NCBI GenBank assembly: GCA_030278955.1
Contig: JAOANR010000009.1
Coordinates: forward strand, 34,325,504 to 34,389,503
Reading direction: 5' to 3'
DNA length: 64,000 bases
From: Hygrophila difformis
Taxonomy: Eukaryota; Streptophyta; Magnoliopsida; Lamiales; Acanthaceae
Shown in pieces: positions 24,496 through 36,570 of this stretch. Numbering within the stretch: the first letter of the stretch is position 1; each line of letters starts with the position of its first letter. The notes beneath the pieces are model-generated. The model was not told where the DNA came from. It did no database searches and saw only the letters and a program-made list of their open reading frames with translations. A program made the position numbers and the translations under genes.

Positions 24496-26486
24496 TGTAA
24501 TACCCGAGATTTTTATCGGCATCCAAAGGAATAAAATTTATTTCTTGACCCGATCAAGGCCGAAAATATTTCCGAGAAGAAGAAAATAATTCATTATTGC
24601 TCGGAAATGAAACGCCGATAGATTCAAAAATTCAAAAGGGAATAAAAGAGGGAAAGGAAGCCCGAAGACATTCAATGGATCAAGTTAAAAGAATTGGAAT
24701 TAAATTCAATAAGGAAAAGAATTTTAATTCCAAGGACCGTGAAGTCGAAAAGGACTTAAATAAATAAACCATTGCACGGGAATCGAAGGTCGACGGATTC
24801 GAAGCCGACGAATCCAAACTCGACGGATTCAAGATTTCAAATACGAAATCAATTCGAGCCGAAATGAAATTAAGATAGGAATCATAATCTGAGAATGACC
24901 CGAAAAATCGAGTCCGAAAACGTAGGAGGACAGAAGTCCGAAAGAGAGGAGAAAAGGCCCGACGGATCGCACGGCCCGGCACAGACCGCAGCCCAGCTGG
25001 GGCCCGCGCGGTGGCCGCGCGGTCTAAGCCCTTAACCGCGCCAAGTAACAGTATGCGATCATATTGCGGATTTCGACGATTTCTTACCTTATTTTCGGCC
25101 CCCGACTTTGGTAACTCAATCCAGGTCGAGGGAAGGAGTATATGGACGATTTGAGGGGATTTGACATTCATAATTAACCCTAATTTTCGAAGTTGGCAGC
25201 CCCCATTCCTCCCAAACTCTCAAAAGTTCTCCCTTATTCATCCAAAACCGAAAACCCCAAAATCCCTTGTGTTCTTGAGTTTCCGACGACCGAATCCAAA
25301 CAAGGACTTGAGAAGGAGAAGACAGACCCCTACGACGTTGGTAAGTGGTTTTTGAGTTTTCTCAAACCTTTTTGAATCCAAACATTCGATCTAACACTAG
25401 ATTTCTTCTTTCGAGTCGAATTCGTGGCCAAAGTCGGAAGCTTCGCGTTGAGGAGATCCGTTCGTAGCCATCCGTAGATTCTGGAAAAACCAAGGGCTGT
25501 TTAGAACTCATACTATGTAAGTTAATTCTTACATACGGTTTTTGGTGGCTAAAAATCGACCAAACATAAGATTCAACACAAGAACTTAATAAAAATCTGT
25601 CAATAGATGTTTCACTCGCGCGCAGCATTTTTGGATGAATTTTTCGAACCCTTAAAATTCTTCAAACGAGAAAACTCAAAACACTAAAAATGTTCCTAAG
25701 AGATAGATCTACATACTGTAAAATTTTCATAATTTTTCGTTAAAGTCTGATGCCCAAAATCTGAGTCTGAACACCTCTGAACAATTTTCGAACTTAGAAC
25801 TTGGCAGATTTCACTCTCTATCATGTTAGCCATTTTGACCTTGGATCTATGCCGAATTAGGACTTGTACTAAAAATGAAATTTGTAGATCTATGAGTCTT
25901 GAATACCTCTGTAAAATTTCATGCATTTTTATTGAGATTTGCTACCCCAAATCGCGTCGGACATAAACTGTATTTTCAAACCTTTCACAAAAACTGACAG
26001 TACATGTGTGCGAACTTGATGAGCATGTTTCTATGATTTCTAATCCAAATTAATCTTTGCAATGTAAACAAAAGTTGTAGAGAATCATGTCTCGTATATG
26101 TCCACCAAATTTCAGAATTTTTGGAGTCCATTTGATATGTCAACAAGTAGAATCTTTGAACTGTGTCAAAACTGAATCCTGACAGTGCATTGGTTGTGTA
26201 GTAAACTCAATTTTTGACATGTTTCCTCAATTTATTTTGAAATCGTTAAAACACGAAAGTTGTTCGTTAGCGTGTTTTTGATATACTGTAGAAATTTCAA
26301 GTCGATTGCCTTTGAAATGAAATTTTAAACTGAGATGGTGTAAACTATGGCAATAGCTTGGTTGAAATGTTGAAAAACTCGTCTTTTGAGAAACACATGA
26401 TTTGCGAGATATGTCTAAACAAATAAAAACATTTTTTCTAAATTCTTTTGAAATATTGGTGAGTTGTGACCAAGTTAGATACTATC

Positions 26487-26669
26487 AATATTGACTATGT
26501 GGCTTGTGGACATAAGGGCCCAAGCGTATGTCTAGCGGACGTAAGAGCCCTAGCGCGATATTGATTATGTGGCTTATGGACATAAGAGCCCAAGCGTATG
26601 ACTAGCGGACGTAAGGGCCCTAGTGAAATATTGACCATGAGGCTAGTGGACATAAGAGCCCTAGCGAAT
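26487..26669 (+). repeat. Tandem repeat in N LTR
   Basis: About 2.5 copies of a 70-bp unit, each made of two related halves containing GGACATAAGGGCCCAAGCG or GGACGTAAGAGCCCTAGCG. Confidence 0.85.
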
Positions 26670-27112
26670 GGTGATCTATAAAAGAAACGAAACGAGAAAT
26701 TTGTAAGAGATTTAATTAAATCCTTGCTAAAATTGTGTTTTGGTTTATATCAATTTATTTAATCGCCTTGCAAGTTATATATATGATCATTTGGCATGCA
26801 TACCTTTGATTTTTACAATTAAATTCCATTATCTTGACGAGTTAATTTATATAGTGCCTGCAATTATACTAAATGTAAGTCAATTCTTTCTTAAATAATT
26901 AAAGGCCTTGAAACCCCATTATTATATGATAGGGGTTAACTTACTCAGCATGTTTATGCTGACAAACCGTTGCTCTCTTTTTCTTTTCAGAGTATGAGGC
27001 TTACACATGAGCATAGCATGCATTGGGATTTTGGGAACGTTTACTCTCGTTTTTATACACGACTTGCATAACGGGCCTGTATAACCCGTGTTTTGGCCGT
27101 GTTGGCCCTATC

Positions 27113-27620
27113 CAGTGGCGAAACGAGAAATTTTTTCAAGGGAGGGCCTATTTTTATTATATACATATAATACTGTGGTTTATCCAATACTAAGGACAAT
27201 GGCAAACACAAAAACATCCGGGTCGGGCATGGATAGAGCAAATTATAATAATTTTTTTTACGTATACCGGGTATTCCCAGACCCAATGCCATATTTGGCT
27301 CAAGACTAATCCCTCAAGGTTCTGGTGGGTATAGAAGGGTTTCCTCTCCCAAAGCAGAATTTCGCATAGAAAATTATAATAATTGAATTAGTTTTATTCA
27401 ACAAAACCTTCACTCGAATTCTCTCATATTGGTTAAATCACTACTCATTGACAAGAACCCATGGTTGCCCCTTTGTTATTTTATAGATCAGCCACGGAAG
27501 CAGGGGCTCATCGAAAAGGTCTTCCCTCCTTGCCCCTTATTTTTTAGGAGCTAATAGCTTAGATTCCATAACTATGGGAGGGCCCAAGCCACTCCAATAG
27601 AGGCTGTAGTTTCGCCCCTG
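27113..27620. mobile_element. Non-autonomous hAT-type element in N 3' LTR
   Basis: 508 bp, absent from the other LTR. The ends are CAGTGGCGAAAC and its near-inverse GTTTCGCCCCTG. The flanks are GCCCTATC (27105-27112) and GCCCCATC (27621-27628), an 8-bp duplication with one change. The CAGNGGCG ends and 8-bp duplication fit hAT (Tip100-like). It has no transposase. Confidence 0.88.
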
Positions 27621-27858
27621 GCCCCATCTATATTTCCGCTGCTATACCCATATTTGAATATTACTTTCCGCTGCAACTTAGATAATACTATGTAATGTTT
27701 TTTTTTTGTTATATATTTATAAATGGACTGTTTGAAAGGTTTTAAATTCTGAAAATCACAGCCTTGCATCTCTCTATCAAGCTCGCAGAAACCGTGTCTT
27801 GCTAGGGAGGTGTGGCGGTGACATCCCGGCCTGGGTTATAAAAAACCGGGGTGTTACA

Positions 27859-28500
27859 ATTAATTATTCCTATTATGGTGGCCTAATTTCTTTTTTTTTT
27901 TGTTTTTGTTTTTGCATAATTAAAATAAATAAAACTTCATCCTATTATTTATGTCTCACTTTCATATTTATCGTCCTAACATTTTTCTCACTTTCATTTT
28001 AGAAAATAATTAAATATTGATTATCAAACTTACCCCATCACATCATATCAATAAATAATTAAAATTTCAAATCCACTATCATTAATACTCCATATTCTAC
28101 CTCACAACTATATATAACATCATACATAAATAAATGAATAAAAATTTAAATTCATTACAATCACATCACATAAATTTCTAATTTATCTCTAATGTAAAGT
28201 ATAATAAAATCCAACATTAAATATGATCTGTCCCCTCATAAAATATAGTGCCAAAAAATACTCCTACACGAAATAATTATTCATAAAAATAAATGATAAA
28301 ATAATCATGAAAAAATATTTATTCAAATAAATTAAAATAACTTAATAATAAATGAAATTAATTATGTCAATAATAAAAAATAATTAAATAAATTAAAATA
28401 AAAATAAATAATTTAACTAAAAAAATAAAATAAAATAAAATAATTAATTTATATTAAATAAAATATAGTAAAATTACAAATAAAAATTTAATCGAATAAA
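27859..28500. other. AT-rich sequence, nothing recognised
   Basis: Very AT-rich with A/T-only stretches; no ORF, repeat or transposon end that I can support. Confidence 0.5.
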
Positions 28501-29090
28501 ATAATTGGTTGTATAAAAAAAGGGCTCTGCAACCACTCATCATAGAAAGTGAAACAAAATTGAATATCATAAGGAGAAGATGTCTCCAATAGGAAGGCAC
28601 AGATTGATGTGCCAGAGCAATACCAAGACACTGAGGAGACTCATTTTAACAATTGGCATGGGATCGTGTTTGGCATGTTATTATGAATTTACTTATTTTC
28701 TTTTAAATAGCTATTTATGTTATCTTAGTTTTAGCATAGATTTTAGTGTAGTTTTTAATTGTTAATAACTGAAAATGTCTTATACATATAATTTCATGCG
28801 AAACAATAAAAAAGATATTTGGACAAACAAAAAGGAAAATGTAACATAAATAAACCGATGGATGGAGTATTATTATTTTTAGTTACCACAAAAAAAGGCC
28901 ACAAGAAGGAAAGCACTTCTACTTTTAAGCCATCGAAGCCCGCTGGGTCGTTGACTTGGTCAAATTGGCCATAAATTCGGCTAAAATGCCATGTCATGGC
29001 TGAAAACCATAATAAGAATAATTGATGGCCCAAAAACGGAAATGACTCTTTGTAGTGGCCTAAAAATATTTAACTCAAAATATATATATA
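28501..29090. other. Unassigned sequence with a short ORF
   Basis: TATAAAAAAAGGG at 28512 is followed by a 61-codon frame at 28580-28765 (MSPIGRHRLM...) with no family I recognise. It is probably not a gene. The remainder is noncoding. Confidence 0.3.
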
Positions 29091-29382
29091 GGCTCCCGTT
29101 ATATACACTCTCTATTTTCCATTGTACACACAAAAATTAGCAATTTAAAGACACACAACATATGTGTTACCTATTTTACCCTTATTATAGTATACTTGGC
29201 ATTGAGAGTCCAGGCATTCGCACACAACTCCGGGTGTTCAGAATTGAGGGCACACTCTGCATTCCATTCTTAGGGTTGGACGAAGAGAGACGAACGTCCA
29301 GGGTTGGGCGTTCGTTTTTATTTTATTTTATTTTTTATTTTTATCATTTGCAACGAACGGCCATGGACATCCATGGTCGTGG

Positions 29383-29475
29383 CCGTTTGTTTGAAAGAAC
29401 AAACGGCTAATAGTGGCCGTTTGCAAAGAAGAACAAACGGCCAACCGTGGCCGTTTGTAAAGAGGGCCAAACGGC
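29383..29475. repeat. Three consecutive short hairpins (GGCCGTTTG type)
   Basis: GGCCGTTTGTTT...AACAAACGGC, GGCCGTTTGC...AACAAACGGCC and GGCCGTTTG...CCAAACGGCC follow each other within 95 bp. Confidence 0.85.
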
Positions 29476-30174
29476 CAATAGTGGCCAATTCCTTTATTTT
29501 TTTTTTGTTTTTATCTACTCCAGTTCATTTTTGTTTTTTGCAATTGGACTAATGTATGGTTTTTTATTAAATCAGGTGGTGTTCGCATTCGTAAAGATAG
29601 TAAAGATCTGTCATATTTCAAACATTCATATGGACTTTTTATATTGTTTGTTATGTATGTTTGACTTAAATTTTTATTTTAATTATATAGGAAAAATACA
29701 TTCAAGTGGGATCTTATTGGATTTGTCTTTTCACATACTTTCAATATAGGGCCACCGTTATATACCCTCAACTTTTGTTAGGGGCACACAATTTTATAAT
29801 AAAATCTCACATATACCCCTAGTTAAAAAGAGATGATTGGGGCACTCTTTTAGGATTGGGTTTTAGGATTGGGGCACTCTTTATACGAAGATTGGGGCAC
29901 TCTTTTAGATTGAATCACATATTTTTCTTCATTCCCGCCTTCAAACAAAAACCAGAACCCTACTTCCAAAGTCTACGATTTTAGGGTTTAGGGTTTAGGA
30001 TTTTACGATCTTTACTATCTTTACGAATGCGAACACCACCCGATTTAATAAAAAACCATACATTAGTCCAATAGCAAAAAACAAAAATGAACTGGAGTAG
30101 ATAAAAACAAAAAAAAAAATAAAGGAATTGGCCACTATTGGCCGTTTGGCCCTCTTTACAAACGGCCACGGTTG
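29442..30174. repeat. Long inverted repeat, 167-bp arms
   Basis: Arms 29442-29608 and 30007-30174 are near-perfect reverse complements (both contain GTGGTGTTCGCATTCGTAAA or its complement). The spacer is 398 bp. The arms end in the GGCCGTTTG hairpins. It could fold as one RNA hairpin or be the termini of a foldback transposon; no duplication of flanking sequence is evident. Confidence 0.88.
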
Positions 30175-30198
30175 AGAGAGTATTTATTAGAGTACATT

Positions 30199-30340
30199 TT
30201 GGGCCTGTTTGGGAGTTTAGCAGATGGCAGAAGCAGATAGTAGATTTGACCAGCAGCAGATTTGAGCAGTAGATATGTGTAGCAGATTTGACCAGCAGAT
30301 AATAGTAGCAGATTTCATTATAGGTGTTTGATAGATTAAT
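30199..30340. repeat. AGCAGAT-rich segment with PIF-like end
   Basis: Starts GGGCCTGTTTGGGAG, like a PIF/Harbinger terminus, and contains many AGCAGAT or AGCAGATTTG motifs. I cannot find a matching second end. Confidence 0.4.
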
Positions 30341-30358
30341 CAGTAGATACCATATTTA

Positions 30359-30479
30359 GGGGATGTTTGGAAGCCGCCGGATCCGCTAGCGGATAGCGGA
30401 TCCGGAGAGAGAATTGTCTCACAATCTGCTCTCCAAATCTGCTATCTGCTAGTAGATCTGCTGACTCCCAAACATCCAA
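30359..30479. mobile_element. PIF/Harbinger-type MITE 1
   Basis: 121 bp with ends GGGGATGTTTGG and CCAAACATCCAA, flanked by TTA on both sides (30356-30358, 30480-30482). The inside is partly palindromic. Confidence 0.7.
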
Positions 30480-30653
30480 TTAGTATAGTATTGTAGTTGT
30501 ATATAAGGACAAATAATATTATTTTAATTAAATAGTATTGTAGTTGTATAAATAAAAAACAATTAAGGTTTCCTCATAACTCTCCGGCACTTATTTTTGT
30601 ACTTATAATTATAAGAAATGCAAGCATTCTCTCTATTTTCAAAATATGAATTA

Positions 30654-30773
30654 GCGGGGATGTTTGTGAGTCAGCAGATCCGTTAGCAGATAGCAGATTC
30701 ATAGAGAGAACTGTGAGAGGATATGCTATTCCAATATGCTATATGCTACCAAATATGTTGCTCCCAAACATAC
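30654..30773. mobile_element. PIF/Harbinger-type MITE 2
   Basis: 120 bp, related in ends and content to the MITE 180 bp to the left (GGGGATGTTTGTGAG ... CTCCCAAACATAC), flanked by TTA at 30651-30653 and 30774-30776. Confidence 0.65.
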
Positions 30774-31054
30774 TTAGTATCTTTTAAACATGAATATATT
30801 TTACTAGCATGAATATTACTTTGTTATGAAAAATATTTGGAAAATAATCATGATGCTCATCTAAATTTCAAATTACGTAAGAAAAATAAGATTGATCAAA
30901 TCATGAAACAACTCAATAGTCATGAGACAAAAATATTTATCATTATACAAAATAAAACTCTATCGAAGCATTCTAACATATGTCTAATGCTAAAATAAAA
31001 ACATATAATTGCAAACCGAGCAATGTAGATCTAGAATATTTCATATCAAATCCC

Positions 31055-32559
31055 TTAAAACCTTCTAGTCGTTGTTGAACTATGAGCAATATCGTCAATT
31101 ATGATCTTCATTACTTGAGATTGAGTGTTACATTGAGTATCATTATGCTCTTCTTGATCATCTTCATCATCATTTTCACGTGTAAAAAGACCGGGAGGTA
31201 TAAAATCTGGATTTTGATAATTGATTTTGAAGGCTGGATCATCAATTGTGCTTCTTCTGATAAAATTATGCAATGCAAATGTTGCACAAATGATTCTTTT
31301 TCTGGTCATATAACAAGAATCTTGGCATTCTTCCCAAAATCTTCCACCGCGCCTTAAGAATTCCAAATGCTCTCTCAGTACTACTTCTCAATGATGAATG
31401 TGCCTTATTGAAAATTTCTTGAAAGCCTCTTGCATTTGCACCATGATACTCAGATTGATGATATCTTATCTTTGGATAAGGAATCAAATATCCTTCTCTT
31501 TCTGGATAACCTTTATCCACCAAGTAGTATTTTCCTATTACAAGTTACTGAATGGATCACAATAAATATTAATGCTGGATAACATAAATAGTATAGACCG
31601 GTAATTTTCTAAGTACTTAAATTACAAATTATGCATACCTCTTGGTGGTTTAGGAAAATTCAAATCTGGATTGCCTATTGTACTCAGAAATATGCGTGTA
31701 TCATGTGCTGTCCTTTCCCACCCACTTAAAACATAAGTGAAAAGCAAATCAAAGTCACATACTGCCAAAACATTTGTAATTGGTAGTGGTTTCCTTCCCC
31801 TATATCTCAATTGATCCTGGGACAGTAATACTTATATGTGTACCATCAATAGCGCCAATACAGTCCTATTCATGTTTCAATGCATAATATGCGATCAATA
31901 CCATAAAGGATAATAACTCCTTGAAAATGAAATATGAATTTCTCCAATGGATATGGATTCAACTGCACCCAGTTTGAGTGAGTCATTATTTCACTAAAAA
32001 CAATTTCAAAAATCTATGCACACATAAGAGAAATGCTTGCAATGAAAAATCATATTGCTCGTACCTTGAAATATGGCATATATCTACCATCATTAGCGAT
32101 ATATGATTGAACTTCCTTGAACTCGGAATCCCTTGGCTTTATCATGTCTTTAGAAAAGCTATCCATAGTATTTAACACTTGACCAAAAAACTCTACTAAT
32201 AGTTTCCGCGGAATGTTGATCATCTCTATTTGAGGTACCCTTACTAAGAGTATACACAAATATAGCTACTTTTTCCAAAGCCGACATTGTTTCAGAAGGT
32301 TGTAGCCCATATTTATTCGTCAAATCTAAGCATAGCTGTCGAAACAAATTGGGATTCATTCGCAATATATTGAAACGTCTTTTTGGATTTCCATTTAAAT
32401 CTCATTGATCCATTTTTCTCCTGTTTGATAAGAGGTCATGCACGGTTCCTTAATTAGGTAAGTCAAATAATATAAATATGTACAACCCGTTCCGTAGGCC
32501 ATCCAATCCCACAACTCATCCTCCTCATCATCATGGTCTAAGTAGTCTTCATGCGACAT
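31055..32559 (-). pseudogene. PIF/Harbinger (HARBI1-like) transposase, broken
   Basis: Read on the minus strand. The N-terminus begins MSHEDYLDHDDEEDELW. It leads to NPNLFRQLCLDLTNKYGL and KVAIFVYTLSKGTSNRD, a typical helix-turn-helix part, then to the DDE_Tnp_4 nuclease: AIDGTHIS, NVLAVCDFDLLFTYVLSGWE, YYLVDKGYPEREGYLIPY and ALHNFIR. Two introns are visible: 31866-32064 (donor AAG/GTACGA, acceptor AATAG/GAC) and 31535-31638 (donor AGAG/GTATGC, acceptor AATAG/GA). Both restore phase across conserved sequence. Frameshifts lie near 31300 and 31820, and a small deletion plus frameshift lies near 32210, so it is inactive. The terminal inverted repeats of the parent element were not found. Confidence 0.88.
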
Positions 32560-32599
32560 TGTCTGTGTAAAATGAAAAAAGCACGTCAAAATAAAGCAA

Positions 32600-33264
32600 A
32601 CCTGAAACTATGTTAGCTTCTCATAAACCAGCAACAAATATAAGATGCCAGGTGTCAAACAATTTATCTAAATGCAACAAGAGCCACAAGAAGTAAGGAA
32701 CCCAACAAGAACCACAAGCATTTTCTAGGTTTCCATATTTTATAATTCCAAGAGTATAACTTAGAAGTTAACGATATATCTGTCTTTTTTCTTCTTGAGA
32801 TACCTTTGTAGTGATGCTTTTCGAGCTGATGGTCCTTCCACTATTTTGAATAGGCAAGGGTTGTAAGTATAAAATTTTTCTAAAAAAGACCCTACAAGAT
32901 TCATACATCATCAAGAACCTTTCAGATTAAAATTATGATATTCCTAGTTAATGGCAGATCACCAATTAAGTATCAAGCACATCATATCATGATAGAGGTC
33001 ACATCGGATATACACACACACACACCATGCATACAAACGATGTAAGTAACTCAGCATTTATGTGTTGAACTTGAAACAAAATACAGAGATCATTATATCC
33101 AACCACTACAGGGTACATAATATGTTCATCGAACTCTAATGAAATCCAAAAGCAATTATTTTGCAGACAACTCAAATTCTTCATTCACAATTGTTAACCA
33201 CAGAAAAGTTATCCCTTGAATTGCTATTTTTTATGATCAACGTGCAATGAGTTGCTATTCTAAC
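32600..33264. other. Noncoding sequence upstream of transposase
   Basis: No ORF or repeat of note beyond a short CA run at 33011-33024. It may include the second (Myb-like) ORF region of the Harbinger element, but nothing supports that. Confidence 0.4.
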
Positions 33265-33971
33265 CAGGCCCGGCTTTCCAGCAGGAGCACCCAGTGCTCC
33301 TGCTCCGGGCCCCCAATTTTCGGGGGCCCCACAACATAAATATTTTATTTTATATATATCTCTATATATTTATATTGCATAATTTAAAAAAAGCAAAATA
33401 ATTATATTTAATATATATATATTTATATATGTATATATTCTTTATCCTACAAAATTTATTAAAAAGTAATTGATAAATTTATAATATAAATAAATATATA
33501 GATTTAAATTATTATCCAATATTTTGTTAAATACTAGTGTTAATGTAGGCCAATGAATAATTATATTTTAATGATTTTGTTATTTTAAAGATCACATTTT
33601 AAATATATAAATCTCCATATGTTCTTAAACTATTATGCTGAGTGAATTTTTATTATTGTATTTAAGGTGTGCTTATGTTGTTTAAAATATAGTTCGATTT
33701 TTTGAACTATGACTAGACCTTACTTAACATATAAAATTGTAAGTTTATTATAAATTTTGAAGGGAAAAAAGTTCTCTTAAGAAAAATTATACTATTATAA
33801 TGTATTTTACTACAAAGAAAATAGTACAATAATTTTTATTTTTATTAATTAATAAATATTAAATAAATTATATAAATTAATAAAATTATTTTATAAATAA
33901 TATTTTTAAGTTTAACTACGGGCCCCAAGATAAGAAAGGCTCCGGGCCTCCAAAAGTATCAAGACGACCTG
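33265..33971. mobile_element. Non-autonomous hAT-like element
   Basis: 707 bp starting CAGGCCCGG and ending GACGACCTG, flanked by a perfect 8-bp duplication ATTCTAAC (33257-33264 and 33972-33979). The inside is AT-rich with GGGCCCC boxes near both ends and no transposase. The terminal inverted match is short. Confidence 0.8.
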
Positions 33972-33979
33972 ATTCTAAC

Positions 33980-34770
33980 TCATGGGAACTACTGCTACTC
34001 TACTCTTATGTGTTAAATGCAACAAAACCTTACAAGAATTGTCTTTCTGAAGCATAAAAAGTTATTTTCCACGTTCGCTCAGTTTCCCTATTTAACAAAA
34101 TTTGAAAATCCAGTTCAACAACTTGGTAAATGCTTAAACTAATAGACAACAAAGCACCTCAAGATAACAACTTTTGATCACCTGTCTGAGGATCCGACAA
34201 GACATCAGCAACAGAGTTTTGAAATGGTGCTGCCCTATTTTCGTTACCAATTGTCCCTCTCGAAACTCTAATGGACTAGCCGTTATATGCAGTATTGCTT
34301 GTGCCTGAGAAACAACGAATTTGTCATCCATGATTAACACATGCACAGTGATGTTTTTGCACACAGACTGCATTTTTGTACACAATTATGTTTTTTGAGC
34401 TACTGTGATGTTTTCCACAAACTGAAATGGTATTATTTTTGAATGGTTTCATTATTTGAAACGATCCTTGTTTTGGATTGTTTCAATATATGTTACCTTT
34501 TGTATGTCACAGTGAAAGGATATATGGTTAAGTAGACAGTTGTGTGGTTATTGTGTTCTATATTAATATGATAATCATATGGTGCATGGTGTGAGCAACT
34601 GTGTGTAAAAATACTGTCATTGACATACTCAGTTGGTACAATGATGTTGGTGATACGTATTGCAGTGTTCTTATTACTAGTAGATTGGTGTTAACAAAAC
34701 TGAATGTTTTTGTTTAATTGATATCCATATTTTCAATGACAAAAAAAAAATCATCAGCACCATACTTGCA
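33980..34770. other. Unassigned AT-rich sequence
   Basis: No convincing ORF. Loose repeats of ATGTTTTTGCACAC-like words near 34340-34400 hint that it belongs with the tandem-repeat region that follows. Confidence 0.35.
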
Positions 34771-36300
34771 ATCGGAACAACACACCTATGAATAAAGTGT
34801 ACTACAGGTTACGGAAGGAAAACACCACTCTTTGGATGGTTTGCCAGACATTGAAGCTAACAACCTCATACTTTTATACAGTTAACAAATTCAATAGCCT
34901 AATTACTTTGTAAACATTGGACAACGGTTACTTTGGGTGGGTATTTACTTGTAAATATTGAACAATTGTTACTTATTGTTGATAAGTATTTACTTGTAAA
35001 CATTGGACAATGTTTACTTACATTGGATGAGTATTTACTTGTACACATTGGACAATGATTACTTACTTTGGATGTGTATTTACTTGTAAATATTGGACAA
35101 TAGTTACTGATTTGCTGTGTATCCAACACCACACTGTTTCTAAAGCACCATAATTATATACAAAACACACTGGCAGTAAGGGAGATAAAAACATCACATT
35201 TTCTTCAGTGACATTTTCCTACTAAATGATGTTTGAAGGTTGTGCACATTAATTTTTCTCATGTAAGATTATAATTTTATCTATTATAGGTTGCATGTAC
35301 TCATTAGAGAACCCTATGAACAAAATGTACTACATGTTACGGAAGGAAAATAAAACTCTTTGGATGCTTTTCCACACATTAAAGCTAACAACCTCATGCT
35401 TTCATACACCTAACAGATTCAATAGCCTAATTACTTGTGAACATTGGACAATGGTTACTTTGGATTGGTATTTACTTGTAAATATTGGACAATGGTTACT
35501 TACTTTGGATGGATATTTACTTGTAAATATCGGACAATGGTTACTTACTTGGGTATTTATTTGTAAACATTGGACAATTATTACTTAATGGATCGGTATT
35601 TATTTGTAAACATTGGAGAATGGTTACTTATTTGTTGTGTATCCAATACCCCACTTTGTTTATAAAGCACCATAATTATGAACAAAACATACTGGCAGTA
35701 AGGAAGATATAAACATCACCTTTTCTTTAGTGACCTTTTCCTAGTAAATAATGTTTGAAGGTTGTGCACATTAAGATTTTGCTCATGTAAGATCAACATA
35801 GTTTTATCTATTATACCTTGCATATACTCATTAGAGACAATATGAACAAAGTGTACTACATGTTACGGAAGGAAAACAACATTCTTTGGATGGTTTGCCA
35901 CACATTAAAGATAATAACCTCATAACAGATTCAATATCCTAATTACTTGTAAACATTGGACAACGGTTACTTCGAATGGGTATATACTTTTAAACATTGG
36001 ACAGTAGTTACTTACTTTGGATGGGTATTTACTTGTACACATTGGACATTGATTACTTACTTTAGATTGGTATTTACTTCTAAACATTGGACAGTGGTTA
36101 TTGATTTGTTGTGTATCCAACACCACACTTTATTTCTGAAACACCATAATTATGAACAGAATACATTGGCAGTAAGAGAGATAAAAACATCGCCTTTTCT
36201 TCAATGATATTTTCCTACTAAATAAAGTTTGAAGGTTGTGCACATTTAGTTTTTGCTCATGTAAGATTTAATATATATCTATTATAGCTTTCAAGTACTC
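34771..36300. repeat. Higher-order tandem repeat (527-bp units of 45-bp repeats)
   Basis: Three units, with the anchor TACTACA(G/T)GTTACGGAAGG at 34800, 35328 and 35854, so spaced 528 and 526 bp. Inside each unit is a run of about four or five 45-bp repeats of the type GTAAACATTGGACAATGG-TTACTTACTTTGG. A shared tail with TGTGTATCCAACACC and TGAAGGTTGTGCACATT follows. A fourth partial unit starts near 36295. Confidence 0.9.
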
Positions 36301-36570
36301 ATTAGAGACCCTAAATTATATGCTACATTTTTGAAACTGATGAATTTAATAGGATACAATTAAAAACCACAACTATAAAAAAGACCCCAACACTATACTT
36401 GCAAAACAAAACACCACAGTCATTCACATAAAGTACCAGTATTCAAGAACTGAAAACATCACTGTTCTTGTCAAACATCACATTCAGCTGTTCAATGTAA
36501 CACCACGTCTGACCAAAATAAAACATAGAATTAGCTGTGCAAAACAACAAAGTCAAGCCAAACTTGTAAA

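Larger units (their letters stand above)
21643..27858 (+). mobile_element. Gag-only Tekay derivative N (TR-GAG-like)
   Basis: The truncated 5' LTR, tRNA-iMet primer site, an intact gag frame, a short 3' untranslated region and a full 3' LTR are all present, but pol is missing. The join goes from just after the gag zinc knuckles to the last few codons' worth of the G1 pol end (the shared string CAGTTATGGGGACATAAC). Elements with LTRs and gag only are known as TR-GAGs and would need a partner's enzymes; G1 and G2 are related Tekay copies. The 5' part of the element is cut off by A1. Confidence 0.88.
24496..27858 (+). repeat. N 3' LTR
   Basis: 3,363 bp including a 508-bp transposon; TGTAATACCCGAG to GGTGTTACA. 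A GC-rich palindrome (GCGCGGTGGCCGCGC at about 25006) again precedes the likely promoter region. The next five bases, ATTAA, would be its target duplication, but the other end is not in the window. Confidence 0.95.

Noticed and set aside
28580..28765. 61-codon ORF after a TATA-like string
   Set aside because: Too short, no family, no splice or conservation evidence; kept only as a note on the region.
29091..29770. Direct copies of CCGTTATATAC near 29096 and 29750 as transposon ends
   Set aside because: They are in direct, not inverted, orientation and no target duplication was found.
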